Source: Falsirhodobacter halotolerans
GTDB lineage: Bacteria; Pseudomonadota; Alphaproteobacteria; Rhodobacterales; Rhodobacteraceae
DNA: 64,000 bases
Direction: 5' to 3'
Assembly: GCF_022899245.1 (NCBI RefSeq)
Contig: NZ_JALJAZ010000002.1
Coordinates: forward strand, 1-64,000
The notes under the pieces are model-generated. The model was given only the letters and a program-made list of their open reading frames with translations. It did no database searches and was not told the origin of the DNA. Within the stretch, counting starts at the first letter, position 1; the number at the start of each line of letters is the position of its first letter. This document shows positions 44,797 through 52,860 of the stretch, piece by piece. The position numbers were made by a program, and so were the translations under genes.

Positions 44797-44817
44797 GCGG
44801 GGCCGGTCCGGCCCCGC
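44797..44817 (+). terminator. Intra-operon hairpin after dctP
   Basis: GCGGGGCC/GGCCCCGC with a further G-C pair and a 3-base loop, 8 bases after the dctP stop and 24 before dctQ. No T-run. Likely keeps binding-protein mRNA in excess of permease mRNA. Confidence 0.6.
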
Positions 44818-44840
44818 CCACTGAACACCGGGGGGACATC

Positions 44841-45386
44841 ATGCCGACCGACATCATCCATTCCACCCCCTCACCCGCGCGGGCGATCCTGCGCGGGATC
44901 GACGCGCTGACGGCGGGCGGCAACCTTCTGTCGGCCCTGTGCCTGCTGGCGATCTTCGGCTTCGTGGGGGCAGAGATCGTAATGCGCAACCTTGCCGGGG
45001 TTTCCGTGTCGTTTTCGTGGGATGTCGCCGCCTATCTGATGGGGGCCTGCTTTCTTCTGGCCTCGGCCAGCGCGTTGCGGGCGGGCACCCATGTGCGCGT
45101 CACCGCCCTGGCCGAGGTTCTGCCCCCCCGCGCGGCCTGGGCGCTTGATCTGGCCGCGGGGGTCATCGGTCTGGCCGTGACCGTGCTTCTGGTCTGGGCC
45201 CTGGGGCAGATGGCGTGGCTGTCGGGGATGCGGGGCTCGACCTCGCCCGGTGTGGTGCGCATTCCGCTGGTGGTGCCGCAGGGGGTTCTGACGCTGGGGG
45301 CCGCGCTTTTGTGCCTGCAGATGGCCGCCCAGGTGCTGCGGGTTCTGTCCGGCGAACGGTTGGCCGTGTCCGAGGGGTTGGAATGA
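44841..45386 (+). CDS. dctQ: TRAP transporter small permease
   Basis: 181 residues, four membrane segments: GGNLLSALCLLAIFGFVGAEI, WDVAAYLMGACFLLASASAL, WALDLAAGVIGLAVTVLLVWAL and VPQGVLTLGAALLCLQMAA. Family motifs include a conserved first-helix E, RAGTHVRV after helix 2 and VPL..P at helix 4. GGGGGGA precedes the ATG. Overlaps dctM by 4 bases. Confidence 0.92.
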   Translation: MPTDIIHSTPSPARAILRGIDALTAGGNLLSALCLLAIFGFVGAEIVMRNLAGVSVSFSWDVAAYLMGACFLLASASALRAGTHVRVTALAEVLPPRAAWALDLAAGVIGLAVTVLLVWALGQMAWLSGMRGSTSPGVVRIPLVVPQGVLTLGAALLCLQMAAQVLRVLSGERLAVSEGLE

Positions 45387-46687
45387 TGGGCGGTGTCGCA
45401 GTCTCCCTTCTGGGGTTCATGGGTCTGTTCCTTGGGGCCGGGGTGTGGATCGGGCTGGGTCTGGTGGCGGTTGCCGTCTCCCTTCTGATGCTGTTCCGCC
45501 CGGCGATGCCGTTCGAGAAGCTGTTGGCGCAACAGACGTTCAACACCCTGACCTCGCCCGAACTTCTGGCCCTGCCCTTGTTCATCCTGATGGCCGAGGT
45601 GCTGTTCCGCACCCGTCTGGCCGAGGCGCTGTTCACCGGCCTCGCCCCCTGGCTGCGCCGCGTTCCGGGGCGGCTGAACCACCTGACCGTCATGGGCTGC
45701 ACGCTATTCGCCTCGGTCTGCGGATCGTCGGCGGCCACCACGGCCATGGTCGGGCGCATCACGGCCAAGGAACTGCTGGACCGCGGATACGACCGCGCGC
45801 TGGTCACCGGATCGCTGGCGGGGGCCGGCACGCTGGGCTTTCTGATCCCGCCCTCCACCATCATGATCATCTATGGCGTGATGGCCGAGGAATCGATCCT
45901 GCGCCTGTTCATGGCGGGCATCCTGCCGGGGATCATGATCGCCGCCGCCTATATGGGATATATCGCGTTCCGCGCCTGGCGGACGCCTGCGCTGGTGGGC
46001 GAGACGCCGCCCCCCACCACCTTGCGCGAAAAGATCCGCGCGCTGCGGGATCTGGGCCCGCTCCTTGTCCTCATCCTCGTAGTGATCGGGTCGATGTATG
46101 GCGGCATCGCCTCGCCGACCGAGGCGGCGGCGGTGGGGGTTGCGGGCGCCATCGGCATCGGGTTCTGGCAGCGCACGCTTGATCTGCGCGGCCTTCTGGG
46201 GGCGGCGCGGTCGGCGGCGGACAGCTGCGCGATGATCGGGCTGATCATGCTGGGCGCGATGTTTTTGTCCACGGCCATGGGCTATCTCGGTCTGCCCCGC
46301 TATATCGCGGCCACCATCGACGGCTGGGGCCTGTCGCCCTTCGTGCTGATCCTTGTGCTGCTGGTGTTCTATATCCTTCTGGGCATGGTGATGGAGGGTT
46401 TGGGCATCATCGTCATGACCTTGCCCATCACCCTTCCGCTGATCGAGGCGGCGGGGTATAGCAAGATCTGGTTCGGGATTTTCGTGGTGATCGTGATCGA
46501 GATGGCCCAGATATCGCCGCCCGTCGGCTTCAACCTGACGGTCATTCAGCGGCTGACGGGGGACAGCATCGGGCGCATCACCCGCGCCACCGCCCCGTTC
46601 TTTGCGATCCTGGCCGCGTTCGTCGTCCTGATCGCGGTGTTCCCCGGGTTGGTGGAGATCGTCCCGAACATGATGGCGGGCCGCTGA
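45383..46687 (+). CDS. dctM: TRAP transporter large permease
   Basis: 434 residues from ATG 45383, overlapping the dctQ stop; the longer upstream frame is not used. Around twelve membrane segments. DctM motifs: ELLALPLFILMAEVLFRT, GCTLFASVCGSSAATTAMVGRI, SLAGAGTLGFLIPPSTIMIIYGVMAEESI, SPTEAAAVGVAGA and EMAQISPPVGFNLTVIQ. It is the Na+-coupled channel subunit. Confidence 0.95.
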   Translation: MMGGVAVSLLGFMGLFLGAGVWIGLGLVAVAVSLLMLFRPAMPFEKLLAQQTFNTLTSPELLALPLFILMAEVLFRTRLAEALFTGLAPWLRRVPGRLNHLTVMGCTLFASVCGSSAATTAMVGRITAKELLDRGYDRALVTGSLAGAGTLGFLIPPSTIMIIYGVMAEESILRLFMAGILPGIMIAAAYMGYIAFRAWRTPALVGETPPPTTLREKIRALRDLGPLLVLILVVIGSMYGGIASPTEAAAVGVAGAIGIGFWQRTLDLRGLLGAARSAADSCAMIGLIMLGAMFLSTAMGYLGLPRYIAATIDGWGLSPFVLILVLLVFYILLGMVMEGLGIIVMTLPITLPLIEAAGYSKIWFGIFVVIVIEMAQISPPVGFNLTVIQRLTGDSIGRITRATAPFFAILAAFVVLIAVFPGLVEIVPNMMAGR

Positions 46688-46690
46688 CCG

Positions 46691-47350
46691 ATGCCCGCCC
46701 CGTCCCGAGGTCTGGCCGCCGAGGCCTATCGCCGGATCACCGACATGATCCTGCGCGGCACCCTGCCCATGGGCGCACCGCTGCAAGAGGCCCGGCTGGG
46801 CGCCGCCCTTGGCATGTCGCGCACCCCCGTCCGCGAGGCGATCGCCCGGATCGAAAGCGAGGGGCTGGCCCTGCGCCACGGGCGCATCCTGCGGGTCGGC
46901 GATCTGACCCCGGCCGAGGTGGAGGGGATCTTCGTCCTGCGGCTGGACCTCGAACCCTTCGCGGCCGAGGGGGCGACCGGCCTGCCCGCCGCTCGTCTGG
47001 ACGCGATGGAGGCGCGGGTCCGCGCCCTTCTCGACGCCCGCTCGGCCGAGGATCTGTGGGCGGTGGACAACGATTTCCACGCGATGCTGGCCGGGGCCGC
47101 GAACAACCGTGCGGTGGCCGAGGTCATCGCCGATCTGCGCCGCCGCACGACGATGTTCGACCATGCGCAGGTGCCCGACCGCTATCGGTTGGGGTGCGAG
47201 GAACATCTGGGCATTCTGGACGCCCTGCGCGCGGGCGACGGGGCGGAGGCGGCCGCGCGGATGCGCGCGCATCTGGAACGGGCCCGCGACGCCATCCTAG
47301 CCCGTATGCGCGAGGTGCGGGCGCACGGCCCCGAAGGACGGCCCGCATGA
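46691..47350 (+). CDS. GntR-family regulator, FCD subfamily (first of two)
   Basis: 219 residues. Winged HTH: ITDMILRGTLPMGAPLQEARLGAALGMSRTPVREAIARIESEGL. FCD domain with LRLDLEPFAAEGA, NDFHAMLAGAANN and EEHLGILDALRAGD. It starts 3 bases after the dctM stop and overlaps the second regulator by 4 bases. With its neighbour it is the best candidate to bind the GGTATACC site upstream of the operon. Confidence 0.92.
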   Translation: MPAPSRGLAAEAYRRITDMILRGTLPMGAPLQEARLGAALGMSRTPVREAIARIESEGLALRHGRILRVGDLTPAEVEGIFVLRLDLEPFAAEGATGLPAARLDAMEARVRALLDARSAEDLWAVDNDFHAMLAGAANNRAVAEVIADLRRRTTMFDHAQVPDRYRLGCEEHLGILDALRAGDGAEAAARMRAHLERARDAILARMREVRAHGPEGRPA

Positions 47351-47988
47351 CGGTGGACGCCCCGGTCGCCCTCTCGCAGCTTGCCTATCACCACCTCAAG
47401 CGCGGGATCCTGAACGGCGACATCCCCGCCGACACGATCCTGAGCGAGCGCGCGCTGGCCGAGAACGCGGGCCTGTCCCGCACCCCCCTGCGCAGCGCGA
47501 TCACCCGGCTGGAGCGGGAGGGCGTGGTCGGGCGCATGTCGAACGGCGCGCTGATGGTCCGCTCGGTCAGCGCCGATCACCTGCTGGAAATCGTGGCCCT
47601 GCGCCAGATCGTCGAAGGCACGGCGGCGGCGCGGGCGGCGACCTTCGGCATGACCCCCGCCCTGACCCGCGTGCGGGACGAAATGGCGGCCGCCCTGACC
47701 GGGGCGGATCAGGGCTTCGATCCCTTCTGGGACATGGACACGCGGTTTCACGACGCGGTGGCCCACGCCTCCCGCCTGCGCGCGCTGCCCGCGATACTGG
47801 CGGGCCAGCGCGCCATTGCCCGGCGCTGCACCATCACCCGCCAGCACGACCGGTTCGACGATCAGCTGCGCGAACATCTGGCGGTGGTGGAGGCGATCGC
47901 CGCGCGCGACCCGGATGCGGCGCGCGCGGCGATGACCGTCCATTTCGCGCATGTCAAAGCGCGGTTTCTGGCGTGGTTGGGGCGATAG
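47347..47988 (+). CDS. GntR-family regulator, FCD subfamily (second of two)
   Basis: 213 residues. HTH: LKRGILNGDIPADTILSERALAENAGLSRTPLRSAITRLEREGVV. FCD domain with LRQIVEGTAAARAA, MDTRFHDAVAHASR and LREHLAVVEAIAARD. The two neighbouring regulators share the fold but differ clearly in sequence, so they are not a recent copy. They may sense different ligands or form a heteromer. Followed 2 bases later by pxpB. Confidence 0.92.
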   Translation: MTVDAPVALSQLAYHHLKRGILNGDIPADTILSERALAENAGLSRTPLRSAITRLEREGVVGRMSNGALMVRSVSADHLLEIVALRQIVEGTAAARAATFGMTPALTRVRDEMAAALTGADQGFDPFWDMDTRFHDAVAHASRLRALPAILAGQRAIARRCTITRQHDRFDDQLREHLAVVEAIAARDPDAARAAMTVHFAHVKARFLAWLGR

Positions 47989-47990
47989 GC

Positions 47991-48713
47991 ATGGCGCAAT
48001 TCCGGGCCCTGCCCTGCGGCGATCAGGCCATAAGCTTCGAATTCGCGGACCGTATCGACGCGGGCGTCAACCGCCGCGTCATCGCCCTGGCCCGCGCGCT
48101 GAAGGATGCGGACCTGCCCGGCGTGACCGATTGCGTGCCGACCTACCGCGCGCTTCTTGTCCGCTATGACCCGCTGATCCTGCGGGGGGCCGATCTGGAA
48201 CGGCGCGTGGAGGGTTTGGCCACCGCCCTGCCCGAGGACAGCGCCCCGGGCCGGATCTGGAACGTTCCCGTCCATTACGGCGGAGAGGCGGGGATGGACC
48301 TGCACGACCTTGCCGCGGAAAAGGGCCTGACCGTGCCGGAGCTGATCGCCCTGCACGGCTCCGTCGCCTTCCGGGTGTTCATGATCGGCTTTGCGCCCGG
48401 CTTCGCCTATCTGGGCGGTCTGCCCGACATCCTGCACACCCCCCGCCTGAAGGTGCCGCGCCAGCGCATTCCGGCGGGCGCGGTCGGGATCGGGGGGCAG
48501 CAGGCCAGCATCAGTTCGGTCGCCGGTCCGTCGGGATGGCGGTTTCTGGGCGCCACCCCCGTCCGGCTGTTCGATCCGGGCCAGGATCCGGCCATCCTGA
48601 TCGCGGCGGGCGATACCGTGCGGTTCCACGCCATCGACGCCGACACCTTCGCGGCCATGGCCGCACGGGCCGCCGCCGGCGATCCCCTTCTGGCCGCCGA
48701 GGGCGCGGCATGA
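47991..48713 (+). CDS. pxpB: 5-oxoprolinase subunit B (KipI type)
   Basis: 240 residues. Family motifs: LPCGDQAISFEFADRID, LVRYDPL near residue 55, VPVHYGGEAGMDLHDLA, FRVFMIGFAPGFAYLGGLPDILHTPRLKVPRQRIPAGAVGIGGQQASI, then PSGWRFLGATPVRLFDP. Works with PxpA and PxpC on 5-oxoproline. Overlaps pxpC by 4 bases. Confidence 0.94.
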   Translation: MAQFRALPCGDQAISFEFADRIDAGVNRRVIALARALKDADLPGVTDCVPTYRALLVRYDPLILRGADLERRVEGLATALPEDSAPGRIWNVPVHYGGEAGMDLHDLAAEKGLTVPELIALHGSVAFRVFMIGFAPGFAYLGGLPDILHTPRLKVPRQRIPAGAVGIGGQQASISSVAGPSGWRFLGATPVRLFDPGQDPAILIAAGDTVRFHAIDADTFAAMAARAAAGDPLLAAEGAA

Positions 48714-49678
48714 TCGAGGTCGTGACCCCCGGCCCGATGCTGACCGTGCAGGATGCGGGCCGGTTCGGCCTGCGCCATGCCGGCATCTCCTCCGCCGGGC
48801 CGATGGACCGCCCGGCCCATGCGCTGGCCAATGTCCTTGTCGGAAACGCCCCCACGGCGGCGGCGCTGGAATTCGCGGGGTTCGGGGGCACGTTCCGCGC
48901 GCATGTCGCCTGCCGGATCGCGGTGGGCGGCACCGTCCCCCTGCGCATCGACGGCGCGGACATGGACCCCGCCCGCGCCCATCGGCTGGAGGCGGGGTCC
49001 ACCCTCACCCTCGGGCCGATGCCGGATGCGGTCTGGGGCTATCTGGCCGTGTCGGGCGGGATCGACGTGCCGCCGGTGCTGGGATCGCGGTCCACCCATC
49101 TGCGCACCGGCGTGGGCGGCGGGACGTTGCGCGCGGGCCAGCATCTGCCCTTGGGCCCGTTCGATCCGCGCGCGCCCTGCCTTGCGCCCTTCCGCCCACT
49201 GCCGGACCGGGCGGGCCGCGTGATCCGCGCGGTTCCCGGGCCGCAAAGCGACCTTTTCGCCCCCGATGTCGTGGCGCGGTTCTTCGCCCAGACCTTCACC
49301 GTCGCCCCGGCGCGCGACCGCATGGCGATGACGCTGGCGGGCGATCCGCTGCCCGCGCGCCACGGCCACGACATCGTGTCGGACGGAACCGTCGCGGGAT
49401 CGGTGCAGATCCCGGGGTCGGGCCAGCCGCTGGTGCTGATGGCCGAAAGCCAGACCACCGGCGGCTATCCCAAGATGGCGACCGTGATCGGCGCGGACCT
49501 GCCGCGTCTTGCGCAACTGCCCACCGGCGCGACCTTCCGGTTCGCCCCCGTCACCCGCGACGCGGCCGAGGATATCTGGGCCGCCCATTGCCGGGCGCTG
49601 GCCCGCACGCTCCACCCGCTGCGGGTCTGCATCGCCCGCCGCCGCCCCGTTTCCGCCAACGTGCAAGGATCGCCATGA
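48710..49678 (+). CDS. pxpC: 5-oxoprolinase subunit C (KipA, biotin-dependent-carboxylase-like fold)
   Basis: 322 residues. IEVVTPGPMLTVQDAGRFGLRHAGISSAGPMDRPAHALANVLVGN is the family's start. Later GYLAVSGGIDVPPVLGSRSTHL, AVPGPQSDLF and GSVQIPGSGQPLVLMAESQTTGGYPKMATV. The ATG overlaps the pxpB stop, and the gene overlaps the next dehydrogenase by 4 bases. Confidence 0.94.
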   Translation: MIEVVTPGPMLTVQDAGRFGLRHAGISSAGPMDRPAHALANVLVGNAPTAAALEFAGFGGTFRAHVACRIAVGGTVPLRIDGADMDPARAHRLEAGSTLTLGPMPDAVWGYLAVSGGIDVPPVLGSRSTHLRTGVGGGTLRAGQHLPLGPFDPRAPCLAPFRPLPDRAGRVIRAVPGPQSDLFAPDVVARFFAQTFTVAPARDRMAMTLAGDPLPARHGHDIVSDGTVAGSVQIPGSGQPLVLMAESQTTGGYPKMATVIGADLPRLAQLPTGATFRFAPVTRDAAEDIWAAHCRALARTLHPLRVCIARRRPVSANVQGSP

Positions 49679-50622
49679 AGTGCCTTATTGTTCAGCCCAT
49701 CCATCCTGAAGGGCTGGCCCGCCTGCGCGCCCACGGGATCGAACCTGTCGCCGCACCCAGCCCCGACATGGCGGATGTGGCCGCGGCCATCGGTCCGTGC
49801 GCCGCCGTGATCACCCGCGACAAGGGGCTGTCCGACACGGCCATCGCCGCCGCCCCGCATCTGCGCGTCATCTCGGTCCATGGCACGGGCCATGACGCGG
49901 TGGACAAGGGGGCGGCGTCGGAGCGGGGGATCGTGGTCTGCAACGTGCCGGGGGCCAATGCGCGCTCGGTCGCGGAACTGGCGCTTGGTCTGGCGCTGGC
50001 GGCGGCGCGGGGAATCGCGGGCGGGGATCGGGCCGAACGGTCGGGCAGGCCGGGCTTTCGCGAAAGCGCGCGCTTTGCCGAACTGCATGGAAAGACCGCC
50101 CTCATCGTCGGCTGGGGCGCCATCGGGCGCGAGCTGGGCCGGATGCTGGATCTGGCCTTCGGGATGCGGGTTCTGGTGCATTCCCCCCGCGCCACGGATG
50201 TCGGCGGCCATACCCGCGTCGGGCTTGAGGAGGGGTTGGCCGAGGCCGATCTCATCTCGCTCCACACCCCGATGCGGCCCGAGACGCATCACATGATGAA
50301 CGCCGCCCGCTTTGCGGTGACGAAGGCCGGGGCCATTCTGGTCAACACCGCGCGTCAGGGTCTGGTGGATGAACGGGCGCTGGCGGATGCGCTGCGCAGC
50401 GGGCGGATCGCGGCGGCGGGCCTCGACACCTATGAACACGGGGCGGCGACCGGGCCGCTGTCGGGCCTTCCGGTGGTGTTCACGCCGCATCTGGGCGCCA
50501 CCACCGACGAGGCGTTGATCCGCGTCGCGACCCGTGCGGTCGATCATGTGATCGCGGCCCTTGCCGGACATCGCCCGGACACGACCGTCAATGCAGGCGC
50601 GTTGGACGCGCTGACCGCATGA
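49675..50622 (+). CDS. D-2-hydroxyacid dehydrogenase (phosphoglycerate-dehydrogenase-like)
   Basis: 315 residues. NAD loop GWGAIGRELGRMLDLAFGMRV near residue 145; catalytic Arg in LVNTARQGLVDERAL, Glu in LDTYEHG, His in FTPHLGATTDEAL. It differs from the paralogue at 41919. Coupled by overlap to pxpC and to the M20 hydrolase, so it should serve the same pathway, perhaps handling a hydroxy- or oxo-glutarate-type product. Confidence 0.9.
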   Translation: MKCLIVQPIHPEGLARLRAHGIEPVAAPSPDMADVAAAIGPCAAVITRDKGLSDTAIAAAPHLRVISVHGTGHDAVDKGAASERGIVVCNVPGANARSVAELALGLALAAARGIAGGDRAERSGRPGFRESARFAELHGKTALIVGWGAIGRELGRMLDLAFGMRVLVHSPRATDVGGHTRVGLEEGLAEADLISLHTPMRPETHHMMNAARFAVTKAGAILVNTARQGLVDERALADALRSGRIAAAGLDTYEHGAATGPLSGLPVVFTPHLGATTDEALIRVATRAVDHVIAALAGHRPDTTVNAGALDALTA

Positions 50623-51890
50623 CCGTCATCCGCACCACCCTCGACCGCGTTCTGGCGCGCATCAACGCCATCGGCCGGGACGGCGCGGGCTGGACCCGGC
50701 CCTCCTACTCCGCGCTGGAAACCGCCGCCCATGACGTCGTGGCCGAGGAGGCCACCGCCCTGGGCCTTGCCGTTCACCGCGACGCGGCCGGAAACCTGTT
50801 CGCCCGCCTGCCCGGTCGGGACCGCACCGCCCCCGCGATCCATGTGGGATCCCACCTCGACACGGTGGCGCAAGGCGGGGCCTTTGACGGGCAGGCCGGG
50901 GTGGCGGGGGGGCTGGCCCTGATCGCAGCCCTGAAGGCCGACGGACGCGTGCCCCCGGTGGACATCGTCCTGACCGTCACCCGGGCCGAGGAGAGCGTCT
51001 GGTTTCCCGCCTCCTATCTTGGGTCGCGGGCGCTCTTGGGCCGCTGGACCCGCGCCGATCTGGAGGTGCGGCGCAGCGACACGGGCCGCACGCTGGCCGA
51101 CCACATGCGCGATCTGGGCCTCGATCCCGAGGCCGCGTTGCAAACCGCCCCGCCCCCGCCCGCCCGCTTCGTCGAACTGCACATCGAACAGGGGCCGGTC
51201 CTGCACAAGGCGGGCGAAAGCCATGCCATCGTGACGGGCGTGCGGGGCGGATTTCGCCACCGCGCCGCGCGCATCCAAGGCATCTGGGCCCATTCGGGCG
51301 GCGCGCCGCGCGCGGACCGGGCCGATGCCGTGTTCGCCCTGGCCGATCTGGTGCACGCGATGGACGCCGAATGGGGCCAAATGCTGGCGGCGGGCGACGA
51401 TCTGGCCGTGACCTTCGGCATCGTGGACGCCGCCGGGCCGCAGCACGCCATGGCCAAGGTTCCGGGCGCGGCGGGGTTTTGCGTCGACCTGCGGTCCGAC
51501 CGGGAGGAGGTGCTGGAGCGCGCGCATGGCCGCCTTCTGGATCATGTGGCGCGGATCGAGGCCGCCCGCCCCGGCATCCGTTTCGATCTGGGGGCGGAAA
51601 GCCGATCCACCCCCGTCGCCCTGTCGCGGGCATGGCAGGAGGATCTGTCCCGCGCCGCCGGGGGCACCCTGCGGGCCATGCCGTCGGGGGGGGGCCACGA
51701 CGCGGCTGCCTTTGCCGCCGCCGGGTGGGATGCGACCATGCTGTTCATCCGCAACTGGAACGGCAGCCATTGCCCCGAGGAGGGGATGGACCCCGCCGAC
51801 CTTGCCCTTGCGGTCGGAACCCTGCGCGACGCCATCCTTGAAGACCCCCGTCACCCCTCCGCCTGCCAGCGCGACAGCAGCATCCCATAG
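50619..51890 (+). CDS. M20-family amidohydrolase (hydantoinase/carbamoylase type)
   Basis: 423 residues. GSHLDTVAQGGAFDGQAGVAGGLAL, RAEESVWFPASYLGSRALLGRW, VELHIEQGPVLHKAG, ARIQGIWAHSGGAPRADRADAV and GGHDAAAFAAAGWDATMLFIRN match the N-carbamoyl-amino-acid hydrolase group, as in the paralogue at 25451. In the operon with pxpBC it could cleave carbamoyl-glutamate- or hydantoin-like relatives of 5-oxoproline. The final 40 bases overlap the convergent LysR gene. Confidence 0.88.
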   Translation: MTVIRTTLDRVLARINAIGRDGAGWTRPSYSALETAAHDVVAEEATALGLAVHRDAAGNLFARLPGRDRTAPAIHVGSHLDTVAQGGAFDGQAGVAGGLALIAALKADGRVPPVDIVLTVTRAEESVWFPASYLGSRALLGRWTRADLEVRRSDTGRTLADHMRDLGLDPEAALQTAPPPPARFVELHIEQGPVLHKAGESHAIVTGVRGGFRHRAARIQGIWAHSGGAPRADRADAVFALADLVHAMDAEWGQMLAAGDDLAVTFGIVDAAGPQHAMAKVPGAAGFCVDLRSDREEVLERAHGRLLDHVARIEAARPGIRFDLGAESRSTPVALSRAWQEDLSRAAGGTLRAMPSGGGHDAAAFAAAGWDATMLFIRNWNGSHCPEEGMDPADLALAVGTLRDAILEDPRHPSACQRDSSIP

Positions 51891-52747
51891 AACTGCTCCG
51901 CCGCCGGAGAGCGGGAGGAGCCGGGCACCCGCACGATGCCCACCGTGCGCGTGACCTCGGGCGCGACCAGCGGAATGGCCGCGATGGTGGGATGCTGATC
52001 CCCCGGAAGGGACATGCGGGGCAACGCGGCCACCCCCAGCCCCGCATCCACCAGACCCAGCGAGGTCGAGAGGTGCTGCACCTCGAAGAACGGGCGGGGG
52101 CGCACCTCGGCCCTGGCCAGCGCAAGGTCCATGATCAGCCGGTTGCCGCTGGTCCGCCCCACGGTGATGAACCGGTGATCGGCCAGTTCGTCCCAACTGA
52201 CCGAGGCGCGCCCAGCCAGCGGATGGTCGCGGCGGCAGGCCAGAAGGAACGGCTCCTCCACCAGGGGGTCGAAGGCCACGTCCGGGTCGTCGGCCCCCAG
52301 AAGGGTGATGCCGAAATCCACCTCGCGGTTCAGGACGCTTTGCAGAACCTCGTTCGCGCCCACATCCACGATCCGAAACCGGATGGAGGGATAGTCCTTC
52401 GTGAACGCGCTCATCACCTCGGGCAGGAAGTAATAGGCGGCGGTGGGAATGCAGGCGATGCTGACCAGGCCCGACCGCTTGGCCGCAATCTCGCGCACGG
52501 ACAAAAGCGAGGTTTCCAGATCGTCCAGCAGGCGCCGCGCGCGGGGCAGGAAGTCCCGCCCCACGGCCGTCAGGGACACCCGCCGCGTGGTGCGTTCCAG
52601 CAGGGCCACGCCCAACGACGCCTCCAGCTTCTGGATCCGGCGGGTCAGTGCGGGCTGGGACAGGTGGATGATGTCCGCCGCCGCGCGAAAGCTTTGGGTA
52701 TCCGCCGTGGCGACGAAGGCGCGAAGATCCTCGAGGTCGATATTCAT
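51851..52747 (-). CDS. LysR-family transcriptional regulator
   Basis: 298 residues from the ATG at 52745-52747 (MNIDLEDLRAFVATADTQS). HTH about 18-38: FRAAADIIHLSQPALTRRIQKLEASLG. Effector domain of the usual size, with SIACIPTAAYYFLPEVMSAF. Divergent from the tautomerase/TctCA operon, 113 bases away, and presumably its activator. A CGATA-N15-TATCG dyad lies at 52770-52794 between them. Confidence 0.92.
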   Translation of the reverse strand: MNIDLEDLRAFVATADTQSFRAAADIIHLSQPALTRRIQKLEASLGVALLERTTRRVSLTAVGRDFLPRARRLLDDLETSLLSVREIAAKRSGLVSIACIPTAAYYFLPEVMSAFTKDYPSIRFRIVDVGANEVLQSVLNREVDFGITLLGADDPDVAFDPLVEEPFLLACRRDHPLAGRASVSWDELADHRFITVGRTSGNRLIMDLALARAEVRPRPFFEVQHLSTSLGLVDAGLGVAALPRMSLPGDQHPTIAAIPLVAPEVTRTVGIVRVPGSSRSPAAEQFYGMLLSRWQAEG

Positions 52748-52860
52748 GCACACCACGCAATAAACGTTCCGATAGTTGCATTTCCCTCATATCGCGTCGT
52801 CTGGCAAGCAGGTTCGGGAAGAGCAGAGGCCCCGAGGCCTCAAGCCGGAGGACACCGATC

